A DNA stretch of 43,408 nt from NCBI GenBank assembly GCA_001687465.1, contig LVLI01000275.1, forward strand, positions 1-43,408, in the 5' to 3' direction. This DNA comes from Halocafeteria seosinensis. Lineage: Eukaryota; Sar; Bigyra; Bicosoecida. Under the pieces are notes generated by a model, which saw only the letters and a list, made by a program, of their open reading frames with translations, was not told where the DNA came from and made no database searches. Shown here piece by piece: positions 31,820 through 43,174 of the stretch (position 1 is its first letter; every line of letters begins with the position of its first letter). Position numbers and translations under genes: made by a program.

Positions 31820-33578
31820 ATGGTTGCAATCGGTACAACATTACTTGCGGCGCTTCAGGGTGTCATCCGGGTGCTCCTGGTATGTGTCGTTGTGGAGGAA
31901 ATCCCTCATGTAGAAGCATGGGCGCGTGTATCTCTCCCCTGGACAGAACCACTTCCTTGACCCTTTATATGCTCGTTATTACGCTTTTCTTCGCGCAGAT
32001 TGGCCTTATAGGGTTCTTGATGCAGCGTTTCCAAAAGGCTCTCAATGGTCAAATTCGTGGGGCATTGTCCAAAATAGTCTATTTGACGCTCCTCCCGGCG
32101 CTGATATGGTTCACCTTGACGGAGGCCATCCGGAAGGACAAACTCGACGAATTAGTGCTGCTTCCAGTGTACTCGGCGCTTTACATAGCCATCGGTTGCG
32201 GTGTCGGATACCTCATAGCGATTATCGTGGAGCGACAAGGCGAAATCGTGAAACGCGAGCATATCATGGCCACAGTGGGCTTTGCCAACAATGGCTACTT
32301 GCCACTAGTTTTGGCTCCAGCCGTCTTACAGGTAAGAACTACGCTATAATGGGGCATATCGCATTCAACTGGAATGTTTAGTCTAGACTGTCTCTTGCAG
32401 GCGAACCCTTTTAATCGCTCTGGTGGTGAGAACCAGTCACTGTCCGAACTACTGACGGAAGATGCTGATCGAGCTATCAGCGTCATCTCAATATTCTTCA
32501 TTGTTCCGAACTTTGCAATATGGAGTGTTTGTTTTGGCCTTATACAAAGTGCCGCTAAGAAAGGTAAAAAAGAAAGTGATTCCAAAGCTAGAGTGGATGA
32601 CTCTCAGCGAGGCCTCCAAGAGGTGGAATGTGATTCCTCCTCGGCACAAGAGAAAGACCCATTCAAGGACACCGGTATGGAAGCTGAAACCAGCGCTAAA
32701 GAAACCAATGCCTCAGAACGCCAACGTAACGATCCTGGGAAGGAGGAGGAGGGAAAGACCGATGTAGAGAATAGAAATGGAAGCAGGGAAAATCTGGAGA
32801 ATGAAATCGAGAAAGAAAAAGAAATGCACATCACCGCTTCAAGCCTAGATAACGGCACGAAGCTAGGCGACGACAACAAGATGACAGTGGAAGAACTTCC
32901 TTTATGGAAATTAACGCTGAAGCAGCTGTGGTCGCCACCGGTCATAGCTGTGCTCCTTGGTCTCTTTTGTGGACTTGTAACGGAGGTTCGGAAGGCTTTC
33001 ATATTGGAAGATAGTGATGAACTTGCTCCTTTGGAACCCACCCTGACTAGTGCCGCTAGATCAGTCGGGAATTCTGTCATGCCGACAGTCTTACTTATTC
33101 TAGGGGCAAACATAGCTGACCAGGTAGAACATCGCGATTACTCGGTCCGCAAGTAAGTTAGTGTTTCACTCTGTTTTGCCATGTGCCAGAAGCATTCCAA
33201 TACTATCAATTACAGGAGTGTGCTGGCTGCAATAGCGATAGGAAAACTTGTCATATTGCCGGCCATTGGGACTGGCCTCGTGCTTCTGGGATTACACCTT
33301 GACCTGATAAGAGGTGATCCCATTCTAGTATTCGTCCTATTCTTACAAGCATGCACTCCTCCTGCAAGTAAGTGACACATGGACCTTTTATCGTTACGAA
33401 GAACTCGTCCTCAAAGGTGTTTGCGTGATATGCAGTGAATTTAGTCGTTCTCAGTGAACTTGTTGACTATGCGCAAACTCAGATTAGCTATATACTGTTC
33501 GTTCTCTACATGGTCTCTATAATTACTATGACAGTGTGGGTTGCTTTGTACCTGTACCTGGCCCAAGAGTCTGTATGA
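31820..33578 (+). CDS. PIN-like/PILS auxin-efflux-carrier family transporter (tandem copy 1), five exons
   Basis: Exons 31820-31879, 31999-32331, 32401-33152, 33216-33367 and 33436-33578 give 479 residues. The ATG at 31820 starts MVAIGTTLLAALQGVIRVLL, the first helix; the first intron is 119 nt. Five hydrophobic segments follow up to about residue 165 (IGLIGFLMQ, IVYLTLLPALIWFTLTE, LPVYSALYIAIGCGVGYLI, ATVGFANNGYLPLVLAPAVL, ISVISIFFIVPNFAIWSVCF). A long, highly charged Glu/Lys/Ser loop spans roughly 175-285. Five more helices follow with the conserved PPAMNLVVLSEL stretch. Two five-helix bundles around a hydrophilic loop is the architecture of the membrane transport family PF03547 (PIN/PILS). 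GYLPLVLAPA is typical of the family. PILS proteins sit in the ER; the substrate here is unknown and need not be auxin. Confidence 0.82.
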
Positions 33579-33983
33579 AGCGCTGATTGGCGTCAGGATG
33601 TTGCTTTTGCAATATGGATGGTGGAGAATTGTATAACTAAGCGTTCTGTGTTACCCGGTGTCAGGAATATGAGCATCGCATAGCGGTAATCGGGCGAAGG
33701 AAAGATCTCAGTCTCCATTCACAATTGAAATGCCAAGTTTGTCGGGCACTTCTCTATGAATCATATGCATAGTTGACGAGAGTAACTCCGGAGGATGCGG
33801 TGTTCAGGTCTTGTATGGCTGTACAACATCCGTTGTAGGTGTGTAATATGTACAAATAGTAGTAGTGTATTGTCAATATGATACCATTACGAGTACCGAT
33901 GGGATTGTTTTGTATGAACCCTGGAAGCACTGTTGTTGTCGTATAAATGTTGCGTTTGAATCAACGTGCCGCAACGTCGAACA
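33579..33983. other. Intergenic between the tandem PILS-like genes, about 405 bp
   Basis: No ORF of interest. The stretch presumably holds the 3' end of copy 1 and the promoter of copy 2. A/T-rich sequence with a run of gtagtag at 33860-33868 is the only visible pattern. Confidence 0.5.
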
Positions 33984-35651
33984 ATGGTAGACATTGGCAC
34001 GACTTTATTGGCCTCCTTCCAAGGGGTACTCCGCGTTCTGCTGGTATGTAGCCCGTTAGTGTAGATCTCAGTTGTTTGCTTACACTCGCGGTGCCTTTCG
34101 AGCTACACAGGTAGGTGTTGTTGGATTCCTGATGGAGTGGCTCCGAAAAGCACTGGATGATCAAACTCGAGGCTCCTTGTCGAAAATTGTGTACCTGGCG
34201 TTGTTACCCGCGCTCTTATGGTATACATTGACCGAGAGCTTAAATACCGATAACCTCAACGAACTCGCCGTGTTTCCGATCTTTTCACTTCTCTACATTA
34301 TCATCGGCTGTGGACTGGGTTATTTAACCTCATTGGTGGTAACACCACGAGCGGACGATAAAATCCGACGAGAGCATGTCATCGCTTGTGTTGGCTTCTC
34401 GAATCACGGTTATTTGCCGCTCGTTCTCGCGCCTGCTATATTACAAGTGAGTGTGAAGACATACGCGAACGTACTTCGGTTCCATAGGCACAGTTCAATG
34501 GCGGTGGGTATTCATGCAGGTGAATCCATTCAAGAAGTCAGGAACTCCTGACCACTCATTGAACGAAATACTGCAGGTAGATTCGGATAGGTCTATTGGA
34601 TTGATTTCTATTTTTGTTGCTATACCGATTTTTTCTGTGTGGAGTGTATGTTTCTGTTTGATTCAACGAGCAGCAGCTTCCACTACCTCCGAAGGCCTTC
34701 ACACGGTGAAAGAAAGCAACTCTGTGGATCAACTCGCCGAAACAGAGAATACCCAAAGCGAGTATGAATCTCAACGACTAGAACTGTCCTCGCTCGGAGA
34801 TGCCGCAAAAAGGCAAGGAAATGAGGCAAGTCAAGGGTGGAGTATTTCTGCTTCGCCGGAGTATATATCAGAAAGATCGGCAACTCCGGAAGATATCGAA
34901 AGCAACAAAGTAGTCGGCTCGCAACCGTATGAAATGGCAATGGCTAAACCAGTTACTTCTGCTAAAGATGTGCCCTTTTGGAAGAGAGCCCTAAAACAGG
35001 CGATGTCTCCTCCTATACTCGCTATCCTTGCCGGTTTACTAATCGGGCTTATTGCTCCGCTCAAAGCGCTGTTCTTCAGCGAAGATACTAGTGAGAGTCT
35101 TGCACCCTTGGAACCGACACTGTCAAATGGTATAAAGTCCTTAGGCGACGCGGTAACACCTGTCACATTGCTGATCCTGGGAGCGAACATCGCCGACCAG
35201 GTGAGACAAAGGAACTACTGTGTCCGCAAGTGAGTGCTTTCTTAGTTATGCGATGTCTGACTGACATTTAACACCTGGCTATATCGCGTTAACAGAGCTC
35301 TACTCGCCGGTATTGGAATTTCTAAATTGATAGTCATGCCGGTTGTCTGTGTCGGCGTAGTTATACTTGCCGTGCACTTGGAACTTGTCCAAAAGGACCC
35401 GATAGTTGTTTTCGTGCTCCAACTGGAGTCCTGTACTCCTACAGCAAGTAAGGTTTAGTTTCCAGCTTGACTCCTACGCAGCTGACTAGACTCCAGTGCT
35501 CCATACAGTGAACCTTATTCTTATGAGTGAGCTGGTGAACTATGGTCAAGCCGAGATCAGCTACGTCCTTTTCGTGATGTACATGGCATCAATCATCACA
35601 ATGACATGTTGGATCGCCATATTCTTGTACATAACGGACATTATCGTATGA
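33984..35651 (+). CDS. PIN-like/PILS auxin-efflux-carrier family transporter (tandem copy 2), five exons
   Basis: Exons 33984-34043, 34111-34446, 34520-35229, 35296-35447 and 35509-35651 give 466 residues. Exon number, intron phases (0, 0, 2, 1) and the lengths of exons 1, 4 and 5 (60, 152 and 143 nt) equal those of copy 1. Matching blocks include MVDIGTTLLASFQGVLRVLL, VGVVGFLMEWLRKAL, LSKIVYLALLPALLWYTLTE, GYLPLVLAPAILQ, VTLLILGANIADQ and MNLILMSELVNYGQAEISY. The central loop is again acidic and Ser/Thr-rich but unlike that of copy 1, so the loop has diverged fastest. This is a local duplication of a PF03547 carrier, with function as for copy 1. Confidence 0.82.
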
Positions 35652-35938
35652 GGACTAGGGTGCAATGGAGCTCAAGTCCCTTGTGTTAACTTTAAGAAAT
35701 AAGGAACAAGCGGTGGAGTGTTACGAAACAGCTGTGCGGCTCTCCTGGTATTACTCCATCACATGGTAAGCGTGTCGTGGCTAACCAGCCATGCACAGTA
35801 CCGGTTACATAGGGGAGACCGTCGGTAGTACATGCTTACTGACACAGCTGGGAACGTCAAAGCGCCACTGCATGGCCGCTTTACCCCGACTTGAGCGCCT
35901 AAAGAGGCTGGAATTATCCCCAAGGATCCAGCAATAGG
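35652..35938. other. Convergent intergenic region
   Basis: About 290 bp where the plus-strand PILS-like gene and the minus-strand LENG1-like gene end tail to tail. No distinct terminator or poly(A) signal was identified. Confidence 0.5.
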
Positions 35939-37151
35939 CTATGACACGAGAGAATTTTCCCGGTTTCTTTCGGCTTGTTCCCGTTTCTTCCTTTCGACCC
36001 GAAGGGCTTTCTGTATTTTAAGTAAGAAAATAGATGTCGTCTCTTGGCGAGCAATCATCGGCAGATTACGTACCCAATCTACGTTATCAGATGAAATTGA
36101 GTCCCTAGATCGTGATCGCTTTTTATCATTTTTCCTTGATTTCTTTTTGTACTCCTTTTTTGCCTTCCGTGAGGTTGACTGCGTTCGTTCATGTTTCTCT
36201 CCCTCACTGTCTTCCACGAGATGTGCTCTACCAATCTTCCGCTTTACAGTGTCACTATTCTTGGATATTCCCTTGTGTAGCACCTTCTGCATGTAGTTCA
36301 GTGGGTCGCGGGCATTCTTTCTCCTGTATAGCGAAGAACGAAGAAAGTGCTAGGCCGAAGTGCCAAAAATGCTCGCCAAGATGATACTTACGACGCATCT
36401 CTGCTACTTCGGGAGTCATCAGCTTCCTCTATTTTCCTACCCCGAACATCTGTCGTCTCGAGAGCATCCACATCCATTTTGGCATACCATGGAACGTCTT
36501 TTGCGGAAGCGCCTGCAATTTCGCCGAGCTTCCAAGGGGCCAGTCCTGATTTTTCCTTTTCCTTGTGCTCCTTCTCTTTCTTCTCCTTCTCGTACTCTTC
36601 ATTCTTATCTGCATTATAGCATACGATGAAGTCAATCCAGTAAACGATGCTGACCACGGCGCTTTCGTCACCAACTACCTACATAGCAATTGATCATCTT
36701 TATGAGACAGCGTCTGAAAGAAGTTGAAATGACCTCTTTCATCTCGCAATGTTTCCGTGGCTCGAGCCGATGCAGCAAAGGCGTCTCTATCCTTACCGTC
36801 ACCTGTGGGATTTTCGAAGTCTTCTTCGTCCTCAGCACTTCCTCGTGAACAACCTTTAGCCTGTTGTGAAGCATGTTCAGCCTCCTCTTCCTCCAAGTAC
36901 GCCTGTGTTATCGCTCTCTGAGAGCTTTCATTGCCCTCCATACCACTCTCCGGCGCTCCAAACGTGTCATTATTTGCTGTATCTGGTTGCACTCGCTGTT
37001 TTAGCTGCTGCATTCGTCGTTCATGCTCCGTACGGAGCTGTTTCTCCAGTTTCTGCTGCTGCTGCTTCTCATGTTCAGCTTCATCACGGCGGACACGAGC
37101 CACATTATCATCATTCAAGACGTGCCACCGTTTCTTGGGTAAAATATTCAT
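35939..37151 (-). CDS. LENG1-like protein (CIR N-terminal family), three exons
   Basis: Exons on the minus strand are 37151-36683, 36608-36392 and 36323-35939, giving 356 residues. The introns (74 and 68 nt; GTAGGT and GTAAGT donors, CAG acceptors) keep frame. The start MNILPKKRWHVLNDDNVARV and the following RRDEAEHEKQQQQKLEKQL are nearly diagnostic of LENG1 and its homologues, which begin with this block and continue as a charged coiled coil. RGHFNFFQTL, APWKLGEIAG, VPWYAKMDVD and DPLNYMQKVLHKG follow the family order. The C-terminal 100 residues are Lys/Arg/Ser-rich, like splicing-associated proteins. LENG1 is poorly characterised and has been linked to the spliceosome; nuclear localisation is inferred from composition. 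Confidence 0.83.
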
Positions 37152-37612
37152 TTTTGTCCCTTTCGAACAGTTTCCATGTTTCAATCTGACGAAAAACAAG
37201 AGTTCTTGGATTCTCACCCCATGATACGTATGAGAGTCTTGAAGCTGTAAACTTCACCTGTAACCTCAAACATTTCACTGCACTCTACAAGTTGACTACA
37301 ACTGTTGCACAATTGCACAAGTTTGTACAAGTAGTACAGACATACCTCAAAACAATGAACTAGTGACTATATAAACAGAAGATTATTTCATATTCTATTG
37401 TTGACTTCGTACAGTGTACAACACACAATGTGGTACTGTGTGTGTGACTCTGTGTGTACAATCATAATGTAACGTATACACACATACATGTAGTAACCAG
37501 TCTGTATATCGCCAGAAACACTACTTTAGTAGAGCCAGTCTCCCACGCTGGTTTCCCTACCTCGATTCCAAGGTAATTGCAGAATTCTTCCATCAATTCT
37601 TCGTCGTAGCAC
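37152..37612. other. Intergenic, about 460 bp, A/T- and TG-rich
   Basis: Upstream flank of the LENG1-like gene. Short acaa/ttgt and tgtgtg runs occur at 37280-37500. No gene is supported until the RNase H/chromodomain fragment at 37613. Confidence 0.5.
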
Positions 37613-38329
37613 ATGAATGGCGAAGCCCAGTGCCGCAAGGATAAGCTCATCCCGCTCTTCGAGAGGGCACGCACTGAATGGTTCCACCTTAAGAACCTCC
37701 CAATGGTGAGGAGCGCAGAGATTAGGTTCATCCGCAGGGCTTCAAACGCGGCTGCCGACCGCTTGGCTAAGACCGCGTCAAACAACCCAGTGGGTAATGG
37801 TTCCTCTTGCTTAGATTGGCCGCCTAGAGCTACGCACACGGTAGACGAAGTCGAAAAGTTTATCGACTTCAGGCTCCACGACAAGCGGATCCTCGTCCAC
37901 TGGAAGGGCTACCCAGAGGCAGCACGGACGTGGGAACCGGCTTCGTGGCTTCAGAAAGACCTGGGTAGCGGCACCTTCTTCGATCTCGAGCAGGAGATGT
38001 ACTTTAATCTGGGCTATGATGACGAAAATGAGGTGGACGGAATTTCTGGGGAGCCCCCGCCCGCGTCAGGTGGAGGCTTGTCATTGGTCACAACTGTTGC
38101 GTCGGGAACAACACTTCATCCTGCCTGCGCTGCTGCAACCGGTCTTGGTGTTGGCGCCGCTGTGGCAGGCTCAGGGTCTTCTCCTCCCAGACTGAGCCTT
38201 GTCGGTACCTCTGACATTGTGGGCGCAGGCATGGTTCCTCCCCCGATGCCTCCTGAGCTTAACCAGTGCTGCGTTCCCTCACGGCGCATGTCAGCAAGCT
38301 GCAGGAGAAGCGGGCCCGTCGCTGCTTAA
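37613..38329 (+). pseudogene. RNase H tail plus chromodomain ORF, retroelement-derived
   Basis: A 238-residue frame from the ATG at 37613. Residues about 9-60 (KLIPLFERARTEWFHL, then IRFIRRASNAAADRLAKTAS) match the last part of a type I RNase H, with the final catalytic Asp in AADRLA. Residues about 75-125 are a chromodomain: VDEVEKFIDFRLHDKRILV, HWKGYP, RTWEPASWLQKDL. The remaining 100 residues are Pro/Gly/Ala/Ser-rich and of low complexity. RNase H followed by a chromodomain is the layout of integrating retroelements, but no integrase lies between and most of the RNase H is missing, so it is a remnant or rearranged piece. A stop codon two codons before the ATG closes the frame. Confidence 0.65.
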
Positions 38330-38394
38330 CACGGGCGCATACCGCTCCTCGTTAAGAGGATGCGGTCAACTTCCCGGCCGGTGGGCTATCTGTC

Positions 38395-39578
38395 ACATTT
38401 GTGTGTGTGTTGTTCACAATACTGGTGTTACATCATTTGCTCAAGCTCCATTGATCCGGAATCTTGATATGAATAGGGAAACTGCACGCAGAGGTGGATT
38501 TATTGTCCAACAAGAGCAGAAATTCTTTATCATAGATTCATGTAGTTCATCAGGAGATATTGCTGGCAATGCTGGTGGTGGTATACATGTATGTGGTTTT
38601 CGCAGTGGTCTTGATAATGGTCGAATTAAGATATCGAATTCGTATTCGGCAGGGAGGGTACTGGGCAGACTTGCAGGTGGTATTGCAAGAGTTCATGTTG
38701 GATACAATCATGGGATTGCCAATATCACGGATTGTCATTCCACTGGAACTATTGAAGGACAAGAATTAGGTGGTATCTGCGGAAACGGTGCTGGTTTTTC
38801 GAATGGTCAAGTGTATATAACTCGTTCCTATTCCACAGGAGATATCATTCCTGCTAGTTCAAACAGTGGTGGTATTGTGGGCAGCAATGCTGGTCTTGAC
38901 AATGGATTCGTCCTAATCAAGGAATGTTATAGTATGGGACAAATATCTGCAGACTGTAGTGGAGGGATTAGCGGCGATGATACAGCTGATCGTGAGGGTG
39001 AACCACATATACATATCATAGCTTGCTATGCACGAGGAAGTATTAGTGGTGAAAAAACAGGAGGTATTACAGGGGAGAGGACAGGAGGGGAACCAAACCA
39101 TCCTACAGGAGATGTCTACATCACAAATACATATGCGTCGGGTACAGTCACGGGTCGGGATGCTGGTGGGATTATAGGACAGATAAGGGGTGGTGCAAGT
39201 GGTACTATTCACGTGAAACACTCAGCATACAATGGAAATGGAGGAACCGAGCCTACCGGTACAGTTGGAGTGAATGGTGGCAGTAATCTTGCAGAGACAA
39301 ACAATTCAGATGATTTGACGGACATACGGGGACAACTGTATCAACTGGGAGGGTGGTCGGATGACGTATGGGCTTTAGATAGAGGAGAAAGTGACGACAA
39401 AGAGAATCTGCTGCCAATTCTACGATTTCAAGTAGCACCGTCATCTACTCATTCACCCATGTCGACGCCTTCAGCGACAACGACAAGGTCGGAGACTCGT
39501 TCAAGCAGCTTTACCCCTTCTGGGAGTACCACTCCATCGTCGTCGCACAGCCGTCCAAGGACTCCAATTGGACGGTAA
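38395..39578 (+). pseudogene. GLUG-repeat protein ORF, apparently 5'-truncated
   Basis: The frame opens earlier, but convincing homology starts about 38430 (APLIRNLDMN, then GGFIVQQEQKFFIIDSCSSSG). From there to about 39240 it consists of some seven imperfect repeats of 35-45 residues of the type GGI.G...G....G.V.I..CYS.G.I, the GLUG motif of secreted beta-helix proteins. It closes with LYQLGGWSDDVWALDRGESD and a Ser/Thr/Pro-rich tail (SSTHSPMSTPSATTTRSETR) ending at 39578. No signal peptide is present; the upstream part of the frame overlaps the low-complexity end of the chromodomain ORF in another phase. I therefore think the 5' end has been lost. Its position between two transposon fragments suggests capture by, or insertion within, a mobile element. 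Confidence 0.65.
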
Positions 39579-39599
39579 GCCCCACGCTAACCCTAAGTT

Positions 39600-42377
39600 T
39601 TTCTCACGTCGAGGACCAGATTCTGTACAAATGTAAATCCAGGTACTTATCGCCACCAGAGACACTGAAGCTTGCTTGCCGCTTACTTGGTGGCCTTAGT
39701 GATAATGCAGAGGAAGCACAAGAAGCGCAGTTGCGGGCCAAGGAGCAGGCCGTTGCTGGGGATGGTGACGCCACAACGCCGTGCAAATTCATGGTATCGT
39801 TGCGATGGGAGCAGGACCAGGTTACTGGAACGTTAACGTGTGTGACTACTGAAGGAAATTGGAAACATACAGGCCATGATAACGCTGCCGAGTGGAATCA
39901 AGAAATGACTGAAGCCCGAAAGAACGCAACGATTTGTAATAATTACAGGTCTATCACTCACCAAGACTGCCAGTGCCGCCAATCAGCAGGCCGTCGGTGG
40001 GGTCAAGATAAGCGCCGCGACGAAGAAGCGGATTCAACGCGAAGCGTCAAATATTTTACTCCGAGAACGAAGAGCGTACCGTGATCTCGGTTTTCGAGAG
40101 GAATGACTGTAGATATCGAATTGTACCGGACGTTTGCGCATGTTGGTCGTCTCCCGCCATGCAAAAGTCGGCAGAGCTCTACCAGGATCCCATCCACTTC
40201 GACAGTACACACAACATTCCGATAGACGGTCTTCAATTAAAGAAAAGAAGGCACAGCTTTATCAGTTCGTGACGCCGTCAAAAGAAGTCCAGGTCCTAGT
40301 TCTTGCGCAGGCGCTCGCTTATGGAGAAAGCGAGGTTGTAACACCGTAATCCTGAAGTTCATTCACGAGCTTCTGGGGGCAGTTCCGCCGGGAGTGATCA
40401 TCTCAGATGATGCAGAGGGATTTCGAAAAGCTGTACATGAGGTGTGGCCTCAGTGAATTCACAAGTCATGTGGGTACCATCTGATTGTCAACTGGAACAA
40501 GCGATTCAGTAAGTTCCAGAACCGAGACGACGTACTTCCAGGCAAGATCCTACTACGAAAGGCTGCTACTACCATAGACATTTTTCAGTCTAAAGGATAT
40601 TGGGACGAGCTGGAGACGCTTTGTCAGGCGAACTTGTCGGAAAAACATGCAGATTTCATCGAATACTATCGGGATAACTTGAGCTTTTGGACTCTCGCGG
40701 GGATTCCGAAGAACGTTTACGTGGGTTACTCTTTTGCGAACAGTATCACTGAAAGTACCAACCATATGGTTAAGGGGCAGGATATAACCCACGCCACCAG
40801 CACGCTTCGAGTAATATACATCGCGTGTTTGACTTTCGATCCTTCTGTGATAAGCCCAGATGTGATGACGTGTCCGCCCATTATCTCCGCAAAACTTGAG
40901 GGATCGACGACGCGAAATAGAACGGAGCTGTTGAAAACGCTGAAAGATTGCTCTTCACCAGTAAAATGGGATGGTGTACCCGATACCCTAACGAACCGCT
41001 TCCTGGAAGTGCTGATACGAGGGTTTAGACTGAGCAATTCTCTGACTGCCGTGCTTGATGGGGATCGCACCCGGTGCTTCAACGCCGTGTTGAGACGGTG
41101 TTTCACATTGTAGCTGTTTCCGATATTCACGGCAAGCTCTTGTGCCTCTCTTGCAATTATTTCAGGTTGCAGGGCAGCCCATGCTCTCATGTCCTGTCTG
41201 TACTTAAGTGCTTTCGCATGTCTGAAGATAAGCTACCTTTCATTACGAGGAACTTAAGGACGGAAGGAACCGAACGCGTTGATATGAATGCCCTTTATTC
41301 AGGATTACCTGTCAGCGAGGATGCAATTGGTTGTCTCGTTACTGTTAATGACTTTCTCTCTGCTGAAGATGTGGAGCAAAATCCTCCCCTAGGAATGAAT
41401 GGCAATGACGATAGTGTTGAATCATTCCCCAAGTTCGAGAAAATTGCGTCCGATACAATGGAAGTACCTGTAAATGGCAACTTGGAGTATTCCCGTGAGC
41501 TGAAGTTGGCTGCTTCTCGCAGAGGCAGTGTGGCTCGTAATTTCGAGTTGGCCAATCAAGACTCTGCTGCTGTATTGAACGCGCGAAAGTCGCTGCAGAA
41601 GACACTGCTTGACAGTGCACTGACACAGAAAGAACTTTGGATTAAAATTCTAATGTCTGCTACATCTCTCCAGGATCAGCACACCGCGATGTACAAGACA
41701 GTATTTCCAGCTAAAGCACCAAAAGACTCATCTCTGAAGCAAATAGGGAATGCCGAGAATTTAAAACCCAGTGCTTATGTCCCTGACATCCAACATTGCC
41801 AGAGACTGGCTGGAAAACTAAGCACCAAGAACAACCCAGTCAAGCGAAGTCGATCTTCCACCGTCGCCAAGAAGAAATCTTCGAGTCTAGCGACCATTCA
41901 TAAGGCAGGAAGTTCCGTCCAACAAGTTGAAAAAGCGCATCAAGTGTTTCCAAATGTAGCGGCAGGTCAGCCAGCCGCGTTCCAGGAGAGAATTCGTCGA
42001 GGAGAACGTCAACTGGTGTTCCTACTGCAGGAACTGCTTGTGAAAAAGTTCAGAACAGGCCGTCAAGCACTTCGAAACGCAGCTTTGGATCAGGTAAGAG
42101 GACAAAGAAGCATGTGGTCGAAAGGTCGAGTATGATCCCGCGAAGAAGCGTGTGTCTGCGAAGTGGAAGGGCTACCCCAGAAAGCGAAAACTCATGGGAA
42201 CCCGTTCGTTTCCTGAAGAGCGACCTTTCGGGAACATTCGAGACATTCTGGAAAGCGCTATTTCCTGATGACACGGGTGTACAGTTGCTGCCTGGTGACG
42301 AGAGTAGTGATTGCGACAGTGACACTCCTCTCAGTGAGCTGGTGCCAGTCAAATCAGCCAAAGTTAGCAAGTGCTAG
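39600..42377 (+). pseudogene. Decayed MULE-type transposase with SWIM finger and chromodomain remnant
   Basis: Pieces in three frames follow one another. The N-terminal part is 39600-40084 (CKFMVSLRWEQDQ..NWKHTGHD, a zinc-finger-like module). Next are IHFDSTHNIPIDGLQLK near 40196-40240, an AYGESE block near 40310, and GVIISDDAEGFRKAVHEVWP near 40390-40455, followed by an in-frame TGA and then GYHLIVNWNKRF. These are the catalytic-core motifs of Mutator-like transposases, with Asp residues at the DST and SDD positions. 40460-41113 continues the helical part. 41074-42135 carries the SWIM finger (CLSCNYFRLQGSPCSHVLSVL) and a basic linker. 42100-42250 has a chromodomain-like AKWKGYP and SENSWEP, split by a frameshift. 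At least four frameshifts and one stop make this copy non-functional. Confidence 0.72.
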
Positions 42378-42760
42378 ACAGTTGGACTTCGCCAGACCAC
42401 ACGCTCTTCACAGTCGAAGGACAAATTTCCGCTGTTCATTTGTCCGCATCGTATCAGCAATATTAAGAACGCATACTACACGCATATGCGATATACCTTG
42501 TCGTCACTTCCAGGCGCCTGCCTGTTGGAGGAGTATTGGCAATTTGTTCTGTACCAAAACACCGCAATGATAGTGAAGCCACTTCACCGTTGATTATCAA
42601 CATGGTCATAATATACAAATTGACAGAAACATACATGTAATACACGTCGATGTATGTAAGACTCTGGACCAGGTACCACCTACTTTTGTTGAAGTTGAAG
42701 TCGTATTCTGTATAGTTTTGAACAGTTCCCACAAACCCCACGAAACAACTCACGGACACG
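42378..42760. other. Spacer between the MULE remnant and the next retrotransposon
   Basis: About 380 bp, partly A/T-rich with tacatgtaatacacgtcgat near 42631-42650. No coding motif on either strand and no clear terminal inverted repeat could be assigned. Confidence 0.4.
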
Positions 42761-43141
42761 GAATGGAGGATGATGGCGCGCTTACGCCTAGGTCTAAGCG
42801 TCACCCCACACCCAATTCCCGACATCTGCCGTCTCTGTTCAGGGCACACCAATGGCTCAATCAATCACGCCTACACGTGCTCTCACGGAGAACTCGCAGC
42901 CTGTCGCAGGTAGCCGGCTGGACAGGCACGACGCGATCAGAGACTCTATAGCAGGATCACTCACGTACTGGGGGATGTGGGCCAAAACGGAGCAGCCGAT
43001 AAGCGCAACCACAAAGAGAAGATCAGACATCGAGGTTATGCAGCCAGAGGGCATATACAGTACGCGATTGACGTCACGGTCACCCACGCTTCAACGCTCT
43101 TTCATCAGCAACACCTCAAACCGACGTATGCCACGCTGATA

Positions 43142-43174
<33 letters not shown>

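Noticed and set aside
32604-33113. 169-residue minus-strand Ser/Phe-rich frame
   Set aside because: It is the antisense shadow of the Glu/Lys/Ser-rich loop of the first PILS-like carrier.
42463-42864. 133-residue minus-strand frame with hydrophobic stretches
   Set aside because: It runs antisense across the zinc-knuckle part of the retrotransposon and shows no conserved pattern.
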